Of a stretch of DNA of 22,201 bases, positions 15,501-22,154 are shown piece by piece. Every line of letters begins with the position of its first letter. Position 1 is the first letter of the stretch. The notes beneath the pieces are model-generated. The model made no database searches. It was given only the letters and a program-made list of their open reading frames with translations, and had not been told where the DNA came from. The stretch is taken from positions 1-22,201 of the forward strand of contig JAOUGQ010000013.1 in NCBI GenBank assembly GCA_029865515.1. Reading direction: 5' to 3'. Source of the stretch: Nitrospirota bacterium. Its GTDB lineage: Bacteria; Nitrospirota; Nitrospiria; Nitrospirales; UBA8639. The translations under genes and the position numbers were made by a program.

Positions 15501-15547
15501 GATACCTCACGAATTCAACTTGGGAACCAGTTACCGCAAAAACATGA
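12521..15547 (+). CDS. dabA: DabA/MpsB (DUF2309), inorganic-carbon transporter subunit
   Basis: Membrane-associated zinc protein with a beta-carbonic-anhydrase-like site. Paired with a proton-channel NuoL-like subunit (DabB/MpsA), it drives energy-coupled CO2 to bicarbonate conversion or bicarbonate uptake. The product is 1008 residues from ATG 12521 (a TTG at 12482 would add 13), the long form of the family. N-terminal landmark: PIGPYWPMKTFAYYNPL (about 23-39). Zinc ligands as in Halothiobacillus DabA are all present with the family spacing: Cys508 and Asp510 in FCIDARSE, His699 in CGHGSQSDNNPY, Cys714 in DCGACGG. The C-terminal half keeps GEWISLQYYFS-like GELISLTYYFSAVD and the NMVAGVGVMLGSQSDLQKGLPLQS block. 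No frame damage. It lies divergent from mpsC and upstream of the antiporter operon, which can supply the DabB-like partner. Confidence 0.93.
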   Translation: MNNAEQHRSSITSRERLREIVGEACRPIGPYWPMKTFAYYNPLRDLEYLPFAEAIAEAQHLIGGNGFLPLEEYRQLFQQGRITQSAIDRALQRVGPSLPSQATIQIGGRTLHVRDIWRIHAIYGINELNPLLLTWTIALEGSIKRFRSDLPEHSRKSIIDRTIRECEKCRHEPESAYLHNLWKSSLSAFGLSDPVSGDPLLKTPDLSRDSESLHVESDFVPVDLPADRTLGDWLDCLTGSMLVEAINNQMVKWVAAFVDEGVAGWSMPSRERGFYSVWRDLAKEDHSCRLLGIPHVRQKFRELADEPEEVVIKHLQDLDIPKERWREYLSRHLAHLPGWAGLIRWRGDNPGYPAQQHYPIDPLQYLAVRLFYESGMVEGLCQREWGIAGTRSDLVGYWDEHSEQYRALMSPHTRVTDPNTQGVCHKAWRLFHLAQFLELSPLELHELSQAGISTLLEWLDIFPQNTHRPVWLEAYEDVYREHLLKKLIGHQGTVPVLDERPRAQGIFCIDARSESFRRHLENQGPYETFGYAGFFGVPMSHVAFDSHDHMALCPILLTPQAEVIEVPRMGLDKGMRDYLSGTRWHQLSHQLFHDLKHNPIASFILIDVLGIFFSLGLVGKTLFRTSFDTVKNWLHYGFRKPVDTHIPVDRSNAKEEKEINPGQLTQGFTHQEQAAFVEGGLRVIGLTKNFGRFVMVCGHGSQSDNNPYFAALDCGACGGSHGDPNARVFAAMANNPEVRRILKDHGLVIPEDTWFLPGKHNTTTDRVTLYDLIDVPSTHTEDLKRLRKDLEQAGTHQALERCNRIPGAPTKASPHEAFAHVRTRSMDWANSRPEWGLSGNAAFLIGRRALTKGLPLGGRVFLHSYDPDSDPEGSLLEKIMTAPLIVGELISLTYYFSAVDPWGYGSGSKVIHNMVAGVGVMLGSQSDLQKGLPLQSVNDGARHYHEPMRLLAIIEAPPDRIRSIIQKHSLLQHIFHNQWMNLMALDPASQFFSRYLTNSTWEPVTAKT

Positions 15548-15647
15548 TTCCGTGACAGGGAAGAAGGATATGTTGAATCTGAACGTGCACAAAAACCTGA
15601 ATCGCTTGGGTCTTGGTTGGAAAATATTTGACTAGGACTTTCGGTTC

Positions 15648-15688
15648 CCTATGCAGAGTCAAGTGGGCCCAAGTGGAATGGGCATAGG
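15648..15688 (+). repeat. Hairpin between dabA and the next promoter
   Basis: CCTATGC (15648-15654) is complementary to GCATAGG (15682-15688) around a 27-nt loop that contains GTGGGCCCAAGTGG. Only a short T-run follows (15700-15705, 12 nt on), so it may be a weak terminator or a processing element at the 3' end of the dabA message. Confidence 0.35.
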
Positions 15689-15720
15689 ACTCCACCATAA
15701 TTTTTCCTCTCGCTTCGGGG

Positions 15721-15750
15721 TTGTGGACGGAGGGAGGCGCTTGATATAAG
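15721..15750 (+). promoter_or_regulatory. Promoter of the mrp operon leader (twin of 12177-12206)
   Basis: -35 TTGTGG at 15721-15726, an 18-nt spacer ending CTTGA, and -10 TATAAG at 15745-15750 with an extended TG. It matches the dabA leader promoter in -35, spacer length and an 11-base block. Expected start near 15757. Confidence 0.65.
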
Positions 15751-15756
15751 GATTGA

Positions 15757-15965
15757 AGTTTACGTGTTTCTCAAAAGATGGGACACCTCTTTGTATCGGT
15801 CGGAGTCCGAGTAGAGAGAGCGGGAGCATCTGATTCGGCGAAACAGCATTCATAACGGCCGTAGGGTTTCCAGTTTTTCTGTAGTTCCAGATGGACTGGT
15901 AACAGTACAAGCCAACCAGGTTTTTGGGGCATCCCATGCGAAAAACCTTTGGTTGGTTTTTTTTT
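15757..15965 (+). ncRNA. Leader RNA upstream of the mrp operon ending in an intrinsic terminator
   Basis: Predicted transcript of about 209 nt from promoter to U-run, almost the length of the dabA leader. It shares with that leader the ordered words CAGCATTC (15844-15851), GTAG/GGGTTT, GATGG (15890-15894) and ACAAGCCAAC (15907-15916). A small GNRA-like hairpin ACTG-GTAA-CAGT (15895-15906) sits just before the terminator. The first antiporter gene starts 56 nt after the U-run. An attenuator, a riboswitch-like leader or a small RNA all fit; no known class is recognised, and a 92-residue minus-strand frame across it shows no family signature. Confidence 0.5.
15912..15965 (+). terminator. Strong intrinsic terminator before mrpE
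   Basis: CCAACC (15912-15917) pairs with GGTTGG (15951-15956), GGTTTTT (15919-15925) pairs with AAAAACC (15941-15947), and GCAT (15929-15932) pairs with ATGC (15936-15939) around CCC. Nine T residues follow. It faces the mrp operon and lies 56 nt before its first start codon, so readthrough or antitermination would be needed for expression from the upstream promoter. Confidence 0.85.
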
Positions 15966-16021
15966 ATCTTGTGGGGCTCCTTGAAAAAAACACCTTGTTT
16001 CAGATTTAGGGGTTGAGCAGG

Positions 16022-16516
16022 ATGAAGTCTTCTTTTCCGAAACAGTTTATCGCCAACACCTTAGCTCTCTTTAGTGTCTGGCTCATTTTATCGGGACGCT
16101 ACGATGTTTCCCACGTCGTCTTAGGATTCCTGGTTTCCTGTGGAGTAGCCTGGTTGAACACCGGATATTCCCATTCTCCGTTTCATGACTTCCCTTGGGG
16201 CCGACTGGTTTTGTACGGACCATGGCTCCTTCTGCGGATTGTCGAAAGTAGTCTGCATGTGACCAAACTCATTCTGAATCCGGCCTTACCCATTGAGCCC
16301 AAACTCTTGACCTATCGGTCTCACCTCAAACATCAGGGTGCGATCGTTCTGCTCGGAAATTCCATTACTCTGACACCCGGCACTATTACTGTGGAAGTCG
16401 AAGGCAACCAACTAATGGTGCACGCCATTGATAAAGCTTCAGGCGAGGATCTAACCAGTGGCCGGATGGAGCAAAAAATTGCCGGAATGTTTCAGGAAGG
16501 CAAGGGGCACGAATGA
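16022..16516 (+). CDS. mrpE: Mrp/Mnh antiporter subunit E
   Basis: Small subunit of the multisubunit Na+(K+)/H+ antiporter, 164 residues from ATG 16022. That start follows AGGGG (16008-16012) at 9 nt; the longer TTG start at 16013 would leave no spacing. Two to three N-terminal spans (FIANTLALFSVWLILSG, VVLGFLVSCGVAWL, LVLYGPWLLLRIVESSLHV) precede the MnhE core: LLTYRSHLKHQGAIVLLGNSITLTPGTITVEVEGNQLMVHAID, about 98-140. The LGNSITLTPGT motif is diagnostic. Its stop overlaps the next start (ATGA), the first of several couplings in this operon. Confidence 0.93.
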   Translation: MKSSFPKQFIANTLALFSVWLILSGRYDVSHVVLGFLVSCGVAWLNTGYSHSPFHDFPWGRLVLYGPWLLLRIVESSLHVTKLILNPALPIEPKLLTYRSHLKHQGAIVLLGNSITLTPGTITVEVEGNQLMVHAIDKASGEDLTSGRMEQKIAGMFQEGKGHE

Positions 16517-16779
16517 CAACATTTTTTCTGTTTGTGTTGATCATGCTATCCATTTTGATTCTCGTATATTTGTACCGGGTGATTCAGGGCCCGACGGTGT
16601 TTGACCGGGTGTTGGGGCTGAATGGCATTTCGACGAAATCCATTATTCTTGTGGTGGTGATTGGGACGGTGTATGGCCGCGAAGAGATGTTTGTGGATAT
16701 TTCCACCGGGTATGCCCTCCTCAACCTGGTCGGGGCGTTTGCCATCGCCAAATTTCTTGAGCAACGAGGGACACCTTAG
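16513..16779 (+). CDS. mrpF: Mrp/Mnh antiporter subunit F
   Basis: 88 residues with three membrane spans. The MnhF signature is clear: YRVIQGPTVFDRVLGLNGISTKSII (about 20-45) and DISTGYALLNLVGAFAIAKFL (about 62-82). The Arg/Asp pair in the GPTVFDRV loop is typical of the family and supports the ion path. It overlaps subunit E by 4 nt (ATGA at 16513-16516) and ends 2 nt before subunit G, so the three are translated together. Confidence 0.94.
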   Translation: MTTFFLFVLIMLSILILVYLYRVIQGPTVFDRVLGLNGISTKSIILVVVIGTVYGREEMFVDISTGYALLNLVGAFAIAKFLEQRGTP

Positions 16780-16781
16780 AC

Positions 16782-17081
16782 ATGGTCGTCATCGCTATTG
16801 CGTTGATTCTGATAGGTTTATTCTTTCTCGTGGTCGCTGCGGTCGGCATGGTGCGACTCCCCGACGTGTTTACGCGATCCCATGCGGTTTCCCTGACTGA
16901 TTCCCTGGGAGCGTTTTGCGTCCTTGTGGGCCTTTCCCTTTACCAGGGGTTTGGAATCAATATGTTGAAAATACTGGTGGTCCTGGCTCTCTTGTTCCTT
17001 CTGAATCCGGTCATTGCCCATGCAACAATTCGAGCGGCGTATCGGGCTGGCGTCAAACCACAGGCCGAGGAGGACCAATGA
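16782..17081 (+). CDS. mrpG: Mrp/Mnh antiporter subunit G
   Basis: 99 residues with three spans. The motif AAVGMVRLPDVFTRSHAVSLTDSLGAFCVLVGLSLY (about 20-55) is the MnhG/PhaG hallmark (GxxRLPDxYxRxHA-x-K/T-x-DTLG), here with small variations. Ends with a polar cytoplasmic tail (GVKPQAEEDQ). Start ATG 16782 sits 2 nt after the subunit F stop; its stop overlaps the next start (ATGA 17078-17081). Confidence 0.93.
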   Translation: MVVIAIALILIGLFFLVVAAVGMVRLPDVFTRSHAVSLTDSLGAFCVLVGLSLYQGFGINMLKILVVLALLFLLNPVIAHATIRAAYRAGVKPQAEEDQ

Positions 17082-17611
17082 CATATGCGGTGAATATTGC
17101 CTTGCTATTGCTCCTGGTCCTGACAGCAGCCAGCGCAACATTTTTGGTGAAGGAATTGATGAGTTCTGTCTTCATTCTTGGGTCGTACAGTTTCTTTCTG
17201 GCCCTGGTCTGGGCCTGGCTGGGCGCGGTGGATGTGGCATTTGTGGAAGCCGTTATCGGGGCTGGGTTGGCTACTGTGCTATTTCTTATCACATTGTTCG
17301 ATACGGCCCCCAAAGATAGCCGTCTCCGACGTCCTCCCCCACCCTTGGCCGGAGTGCTCGGACTGCCCTTGCTAGGCATTCTCCTCTTATTCGCGGCCAA
17401 TGATCTTTCGCCGTTCGGGGATCCGGCCTCTCCCCCGAATATCCACATCTCTCCTATGTACTTACAGAATAGTTATGCGGACACGCTGACACCGAATGTG
17501 GTGACCTCCGTGCTGATGGACTATCGCGGGTTTGATACGTTGATTGAAACCGTGGTGATTTTTACAGCAGGCATTGCCTGCGCGTTGCTCTTACGGGAGG
17601 CCCGTTCATGA
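17078..17611 (+). CDS. MbhD/MbhE-like subunit (free-standing MrpA C-terminal domain)
   Basis: 177 residues from ATG 17078, overlapping subunit G by 4 nt. The N-terminal half is a DUF4040/MbhD domain: three spans with ELMSSVFILGSYSFFLALVWAWLGAVDVAFVEAVIGAGLATVLFLITL (about 26-74). The second half resembles MbhE or the end of MrpA: a loop, YADTLTPNVVTSVLMDYRGFDTLIETVVIFTAGIACALLLR (about 132-174), with the conserved N.VT.I..DYRGFDTLGE pattern. In Bacillus Mrp these segments are the C terminus of the large MrpA; here they are a separate gene, as in the archaeal Mbh hydrogenase cluster, where the order is the same. The NuoL-like N domain of MrpA is encoded at the far end of the operon. The final residues overlap the next start. 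Confidence 0.88.
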   Translation: MTYAVNIALLLLLVLTAASATFLVKELMSSVFILGSYSFFLALVWAWLGAVDVAFVEAVIGAGLATVLFLITLFDTAPKDSRLRRPPPPLAGVLGLPLLGILLLFAANDLSPFGDPASPPNIHISPMYLQNSYADTLTPNVVTSVLMDYRGFDTLIETVVIFTAGIACALLLREARS

Positions 17612-18057
17612 AGCGGATACACGACAGTCTTATTGTTCAGACTATGAGTCGATTGCTCATTCCTCTGGCCCAGTTGTTTGCCCTGTACGTCTTGTTCTTT
17701 GGCCAATATGGACCGGGAGGGGGGTTTGTGGCAGGGGTGATTTGGACGACCAGCATGATCCTGACCTTTCTGGTGTTCGGGTTGAAATCACCCCAGGGGC
17801 GCCTGGTGGAAAAGGTCCTGCACGGTGACGGGGTAGGATTGATTATTTTTGTGGGAGTCGGTGGCTTATGCCTCATTGGTGGAGGAGAGTTTCTAAACTA
17901 TGCCAACCTTGAGATTCCGGGCTTGGATGCCCCTGCTCGTCGATATATGGGAATTCTTCTTGGCCAAATCGGCGTGGCAGTGGATGTCGCAGTGACCGGA
18001 ATCTCTATCGTCCTCAGCTTGGCCTATCACGATATCGAGCAGGAGTATCATGTTTGA
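17608..18057 (+). CDS. mrpB: Mrp/Mnh antiporter subunit B
   Basis: 149 residues with four spans. The MnhB domain is shown by SLIVQTMSRLLIPLAQLFALYVLFFGQYGPGGGFVAGVIWTTSMIL (about 7-52), with the G..PGGGF.AG motif that is diagnostic, and the C-terminal GILLGQIGVAVDVAVTGISIVLSL. It overlaps its neighbours on both sides, by 4 nt upstream (ATGA) and by 8 nt with subunit C, which points to strict translational coupling and balanced subunit supply. Confidence 0.93.
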   Translation: MKRIHDSLIVQTMSRLLIPLAQLFALYVLFFGQYGPGGGFVAGVIWTTSMILTFLVFGLKSPQGRLVEKVLHGDGVGLIIFVGVGGLCLIGGGEFLNYANLEIPGLDAPARRYMGILLGQIGVAVDVAVTGISIVLSLAYHDIEQEYHV

Positions 18058-18427
18058 GTTGATCCAAGGGTGGCTGCAGCGACCCAATTACATCGCCTTC
18101 GTGCTGCTGTTTTTGTGGGGCATCTATATCATGGTGACCCGCTACAATCTGGTCAAAAAACTCATCGGGATGTATCTCATGCAAACGAGTGTCATCTTCT
18201 TTCTCGTGACCACGAGTGCCAAACGAGGTGCTACGGTGCCTATTCTGTTATCCACCACCGAGGCCATTCAGCCTGAAGTCTATACCAATCCTCTTCCTCA
18301 TGTGCTGACATTGACGGCCATTGTGGTAGGGGTGGCCACCCTGGGGGTTTCCCTGGCCCTGGCCGATGCCATTTATAAAAAATATGGCAGTCTGGACGAA
18401 GAAGACATTCTCAAAAGGTTGGAATGA
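18050..18427 (+). CDS. mrpC: Mrp/Mnh antiporter subunit C (NuoK-like)
   Basis: 125 residues with three spans, homologous to NuoK of complex I: FVLLFLWGIYIMVTRYNLVKKLIGMYLMQTSVIFFLV (about 18-54) and DPLPQALVLTAIVIG-like NPLPHVLTLTAIVVGVATLGVSLALA (about 80-106), the MnhC signature. The loop between spans two and three has the usual polar character (TTEAIQPEVYT). Start ATG 18050 lies inside the end of subunit B; the stop overlaps subunit D (ATGA 18424-18427). Confidence 0.94.
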   Translation: MFELIQGWLQRPNYIAFVLLFLWGIYIMVTRYNLVKKLIGMYLMQTSVIFFLVTTSAKRGATVPILLSTTEAIQPEVYTNPLPHVLTLTAIVVGVATLGVSLALADAIYKKYGSLDEEDILKRLE

Positions 18428-19893
18428 CGCGCCACCTACCTGCGATCATCTTTCTGCTACCACTGAGTTTGGCCATTTGTCTGCCGTTAATTGGCATTAA
18501 GCACCGTGAATGGTGCCGGCCGATGGCCTTTGCCGTCATAGCCGGAATGGTCCTGGTCTCGATTGCGAATTTGGTGGGAGTCCTTCAAACCGGGACCATT
18601 CATTATGCCTTTGGGGGATGGGCCGCCCCGATCGGCATTGAGTGGGTGGCTGACGGATTGGCCAGCGTGATGATCGTGGCTCTCAGTCTTCTGGCCCTCA
18701 TCTGTGTCATCTTCATCAGTTCGGTTTTGTTCCCAAATCTTGGCAGCCGGATTGTTCCCTTTTATACCCTGGTGCTGTTGTTGGTGGGGAGTCTCGTCGG
18801 GATGATCTTTGCCGGAGATCTCTTCAATCTTTTCGTGTTTCTGGAAGTGTCCGCCTTATGTGCGTATGCCTTAGTGGGGTTGGCAGGCGGGAAAGCCCTG
18901 GTAGCGGGTTTTCGATATTTGATCTTGGGTACGTTCGGGGCTTCCTTGTATCTCCTGGGGGTGGGGTATCTGTACGCTGAAACGGGTACGCTCAATATGG
19001 CGGACTTGGCTGAACGGATACCGCTCTTGGTGACCTCCAAGGCCATCGCTGTCGGAGTGCTGTTTATGTTTATCGGTCTGGGCATCAAGATGGCGTTGGT
19101 ACCACTCCACGGCTGGTTGCCTGATGCCTATACCTATGCCCCTGACAGAGTCACCCCCCTGCTGGCTTCGTTAGTGACCAAAGTGGCCCTGTATGGTTGG
19201 ATTCGCATTATGTTTTGGGTACTCGGCGCGCAGGCGGTGATCTACCAGATCCCCATCCTGTTTTTAGTGGGGGTTTTGGGCGCCATGGCCGCGTTGATTG
19301 GCGCATTCCTGGCTTTGTCCCAGAAAGAGATCAAACGCATGTTTGCGTATGGAGGGCTTTCGCATATCGGGTTGATTCTGGTGGGAATGAGTCTCGGGAA
19401 TCAAACCGGATTTGCCGGTGGAGTGTTTTATCTCTTAAATGATGCGGTGATGCAAGCGGGGTTGTTCTTCTGGGCAGGGGCAATCATTCATCTATACGGA
19501 GTTCGCACCATAGAGGACCTTGTGCGGTTGCGGGGGGGACCGGGATGGATGTCGGCGGCTCTGGTGGTAATGGCCATGTCAATGATCGGAATTCCGCCGA
19601 CCGGTGGGTTCTTCGGAAAATGGTATATCATTCTTGGCGCGGTGGAAGCGCAGAATTATCTTGCCATTGCGGCGGTACTCATTGCGACCCTGTTGACTCT
19701 GGCCTACTTTCTTAAATTATTTGAACGGGTGTTTCGTGATCGGTCAGCTCAGCAGCCTCCCCTCATGCGTGAGGTGCCCTTAGCGGTGCGAATTAGCCTC
19801 GGCGCAACATCGGTGGCGATCATTGTGTTGGGGCTGATGAGCGATCACATTGTCAACTTTCTCCTCAAGACGGCGGTTCCACCCGGGCTTTAA
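18424..19893 (+). CDS. mrpD: Mrp/Mnh antiporter subunit D (NuoN/NuoM-like proton channel)
   Basis: 489 residues with about 14 spans, one of the two large ion-translocating subunits of Mrp. Key charged residues of the family are in place: Glu141 in span five (LFVFLEVSALCAYAL), Lys222 in span seven (GLGIKMALVPLHGWLPDAYTYAP), and a Lys-containing motif around KEIKRMFAYGGLSHIG in the broken helix. The PDRVTPLLASLVTKVALYG block is typical of MnhD. It overlaps subunit C by 4 nt and is followed after 27 nt by the NuoL-like gene. Confidence 0.95.
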   Translation: MTRHLPAIIFLLPLSLAICLPLIGIKHREWCRPMAFAVIAGMVLVSIANLVGVLQTGTIHYAFGGWAAPIGIEWVADGLASVMIVALSLLALICVIFISSVLFPNLGSRIVPFYTLVLLLVGSLVGMIFAGDLFNLFVFLEVSALCAYALVGLAGGKALVAGFRYLILGTFGASLYLLGVGYLYAETGTLNMADLAERIPLLVTSKAIAVGVLFMFIGLGIKMALVPLHGWLPDAYTYAPDRVTPLLASLVTKVALYGWIRIMFWVLGAQAVIYQIPILFLVGVLGAMAALIGAFLALSQKEIKRMFAYGGLSHIGLILVGMSLGNQTGFAGGVFYLLNDAVMQAGLFFWAGAIIHLYGVRTIEDLVRLRGGPGWMSAALVVMAMSMIGIPPTGGFFGKWYIILGAVEAQNYLAIAAVLIATLLTLAYFLKLFERVFRDRSAQQPPLMREVPLAVRISLGATSVAIIVLGLMSDHIVNFLLKTAVPPGL

Positions 19894-19920
19894 GCTGTGG
19901 GGTTAGGGTGTACTCCTAAT

Positions 19921-22101
19921 ATGACATTCCTTATCCTCATTCCCCTCCTTCCTCTGTTGGCATCTCTGATGCTCGTGCTGGGGAAACCCTGGTTGGGAGA
20001 GCAAGGTCATAAGATCGGCATCCCGGCGATGGCCCTATCCTTCGCCTTTTCCATCATCGCGTTTGCTCAAGTAGCATCTGAGGGGGCATTCTCCATTCCC
20101 CTGTATCGACTGATCCATTCGGGAGCCCTGGTTGTCGATTTGGGGCTCTATGTGGACCAACTTACCGTGTTGCTCCTACTTCTGGTCACCGGGGTGAGCA
20201 GTGTGGTGCATGTGTACGCGTCCCGTTATATGATCGGCGATCCGCGGTATAACCGTTTCTTTGCCGTCATTGCCCTGTTCACCTTTTCCATGATCATGCT
20301 GGTTATGAGCAATAATCTGCTCATGATGTATGTGTTCTGGGAGATCATGGGGATCTGCTCCTATTTGTTGATTTCACATTGGGGCGAGCGGCAGGCATCT
20401 GCTCAGGCGGCCACCAAAGCCTTTTTAGTGAATTCGGTTGCCGATGTGGGGTTAGGCTTTGGGGTTATTCTGACCTATTCCACCTTTGGAACGCTGGATA
20501 TCCAGACGATCTTAGCGGAAGCCCAGTCCATACAGGGGAACACGCTCAACCTGTTCGGCTGGATCGGGTTGGACGTTCCCATTCCCGTCCTCACTCTCAT
20601 TACCCTCTTTTTATTTATAGGGGCCATGGGAAAATCCGCACAGGTGCCCTTCCACGTCTGGCTACCTTTTGCCATGGAAGCGCCCACGCCCGTTTCGGCC
20701 TTGATTCACGCTGCGACCATGGTGAATGCTGGACCCTTCTTGTTGGTTCGCATGAGTCCCCTCGTGATGCTTTCGCCTGAAGCCATGACGGTCATTGCGG
20801 TGATCGGGGGTATGACCGCGCTCTTCGCGACTCTGGTCTCCCTGACCCAGGTGGATATTAAGCGCATGCTGGCTTTTTCCACGATTGGTCAAATCGGTTT
20901 CATGATCATGACCTGCGGAGTCGGAGCCTTTGTGGTGTCTATTTTTCATATGCTGGCCCATGGATGCTTGAAGGCGTTTTTATTTTTATCGACAGGCAAT
21001 GCGCTTCGTTCGGTTGGCTCGCATGGACATGAACCAACTTCCTTTTCCCTACATACGACCTCAACCCATTCCATGTGGTCATGTGTGTCAGGGGCGGTGA
21101 TGTTAGCCTGTCTCCCTCCGTTCCTTATTTTCTCAGGGCCGTATGAACAATTGTGGATGGCTCAAGGGGGAGCCTCAGCCAAATGGACATTTTGGATTCT
21201 GGGATCTTTGACGGTATTTTTCTCAGCCATGTATGTCATGCGGGGAGTTCTGATGTTGTTTCATCAACCTCTATCGACAGGCTATAGAGGGGAGATGGGG
21301 AAGCAGGCCCTGCAGCCTCGCTTCTTTTCCCCCATCCACCTTCTGGGAATCTTGGCTGTCATTGGAATCGTCGGAAGTCTGTTGCTGATCCTGTGGAGTT
21401 GGTTCGCGGAATTTCTTTCGCCGGTTATGGGACTTCGTACGGCCTTTATTTTCGAAGGATCCTCGAGTGGGACGGGCTTGCCCCTCATCCTTGCCCTTGT
21501 TGCTGTGGCTGTTGGTGGTGTGGCAGTGGGATACCTTTCCTTGACAAAATTTTCCGGATCCTGGTTTCAACAATCGGAAATGGGCAAGCGCTGGTATGTC
21601 CATTTCCTGAATAAATTGTATTTCGACGAAATGTATGAGGGGTATGTTGTGCTGCCAACTCTCCGGTTTTCCCGATGGCTGTGGCGGGTTGTCGACCGGC
21701 AGGTGTTTGATGCGCTGATCCTGGGAATTGCGAATGTGTCGGTGGTGACCGCGAAATGGTTGTGGCGAGTGGTGGATCTTCGTGGAATTGATGGAGTGGT
21801 GGTGGGTTTAGGACGGAATAGCGTAGGAATGGCCGGGTGGCTCTGGCGGGTGGTGGACCTTCGTGGTGTGGATCGGGTAGTGGTGGGAATCGGGAAACAG
21901 AGTATAGGGATTGCTAATTGGCTGTGGAAATCAATCGATATAAAAATTCTCGATAAAAATGTGAATCGTGTAGGGGATCAGGCCGAGGCCGCCGGAGACA
22001 TGATGCGTGAACTGGAACCTCGCACGTTACAGCACCACCTGCTGGTGATGATTTTCTGGCTTATTATTGGGATATTGCTGTTGTTTTTATTTGTCCTGTG
22101 A
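19921..22101 (+). CDS. NuoL/MrpA-N-domain (DabB-like) proton channel with tandem C-terminal repeats
   Basis: 726 residues from ATG 19921 (a GTG at 19897 would add eight). The first 480 residues are a NuoL/ND5-type channel: YVDQLTVLLLLLVTGVSSVVHVYASRYM (78-104), Glu141 in FWEIMGICSYLLISHW, Lys238 in AMGKSAQVPFHVWLPFAMEAPTPVSALIHAATMV, then VDIKRMLAFSTIGQIGFM and FHMLAHGCLKAFLFLSTG. Essential Glu and Lys residues are kept. The segment before the last span (586-693) consists of four tandem 27-residue units starting WLWR/K, expanding the VVD..VIDG helix that normally occurs once in NuoL; a final span (about 705-726) closes the protein. It completes the antiporter as a split MrpA, or partners DabA as DabB/MpsA; sequence alone does not decide. 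Confidence 0.92.
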   Translation: MTFLILIPLLPLLASLMLVLGKPWLGEQGHKIGIPAMALSFAFSIIAFAQVASEGAFSIPLYRLIHSGALVVDLGLYVDQLTVLLLLLVTGVSSVVHVYASRYMIGDPRYNRFFAVIALFTFSMIMLVMSNNLLMMYVFWEIMGICSYLLISHWGERQASAQAATKAFLVNSVADVGLGFGVILTYSTFGTLDIQTILAEAQSIQGNTLNLFGWIGLDVPIPVLTLITLFLFIGAMGKSAQVPFHVWLPFAMEAPTPVSALIHAATMVNAGPFLLVRMSPLVMLSPEAMTVIAVIGGMTALFATLVSLTQVDIKRMLAFSTIGQIGFMIMTCGVGAFVVSIFHMLAHGCLKAFLFLSTGNALRSVGSHGHEPTSFSLHTTSTHSMWSCVSGAVMLACLPPFLIFSGPYEQLWMAQGGASAKWTFWILGSLTVFFSAMYVMRGVLMLFHQPLSTGYRGEMGKQALQPRFFSPIHLLGILAVIGIVGSLLLILWSWFAEFLSPVMGLRTAFIFEGSSSGTGLPLILALVAVAVGGVAVGYLSLTKFSGSWFQQSEMGKRWYVHFLNKLYFDEMYEGYVVLPTLRFSRWLWRVVDRQVFDALILGIANVSVVTAKWLWRVVDLRGIDGVVVGLGRNSVGMAGWLWRVVDLRGVDRVVVGIGKQSIGIANWLWKSIDIKILDKNVNRVGDQAEAAGDMMRELEPRTLQHHLLVMIFWLIIGILLLFLFVL
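21676..21999 (+). repeat. Four in-frame 81-bp repeats in the NuoL-like gene
   Basis: Units at 21676-21756, 21757-21837, 21838-21918 and 21919-21999. Each encodes WLW(R/K)..(D)...(I/V/L)D..(V/L)..(I/L/V)G followed by a small polar segment. Units 2 and 3 are nearly identical in protein (WLWRVVDLRG(I/V)D) yet differ at many third bases, so the duplication is old and kept by selection on the protein. Unit 4 is the most diverged. Confidence 0.9.
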
Positions 22102-22154
22102 TTTGCAGCTTGCTTCGCAGAGATATGGGGCAAGAAGCACAGCACTGAAATTCA

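Noticed and set aside
15659..15937. 92-residue minus-strand frame across the mrp leader
   Set aside because: It runs antisense through the promoter and terminator, ends beside no partner and has no family signature; the RNA interpretation explains the bases better.
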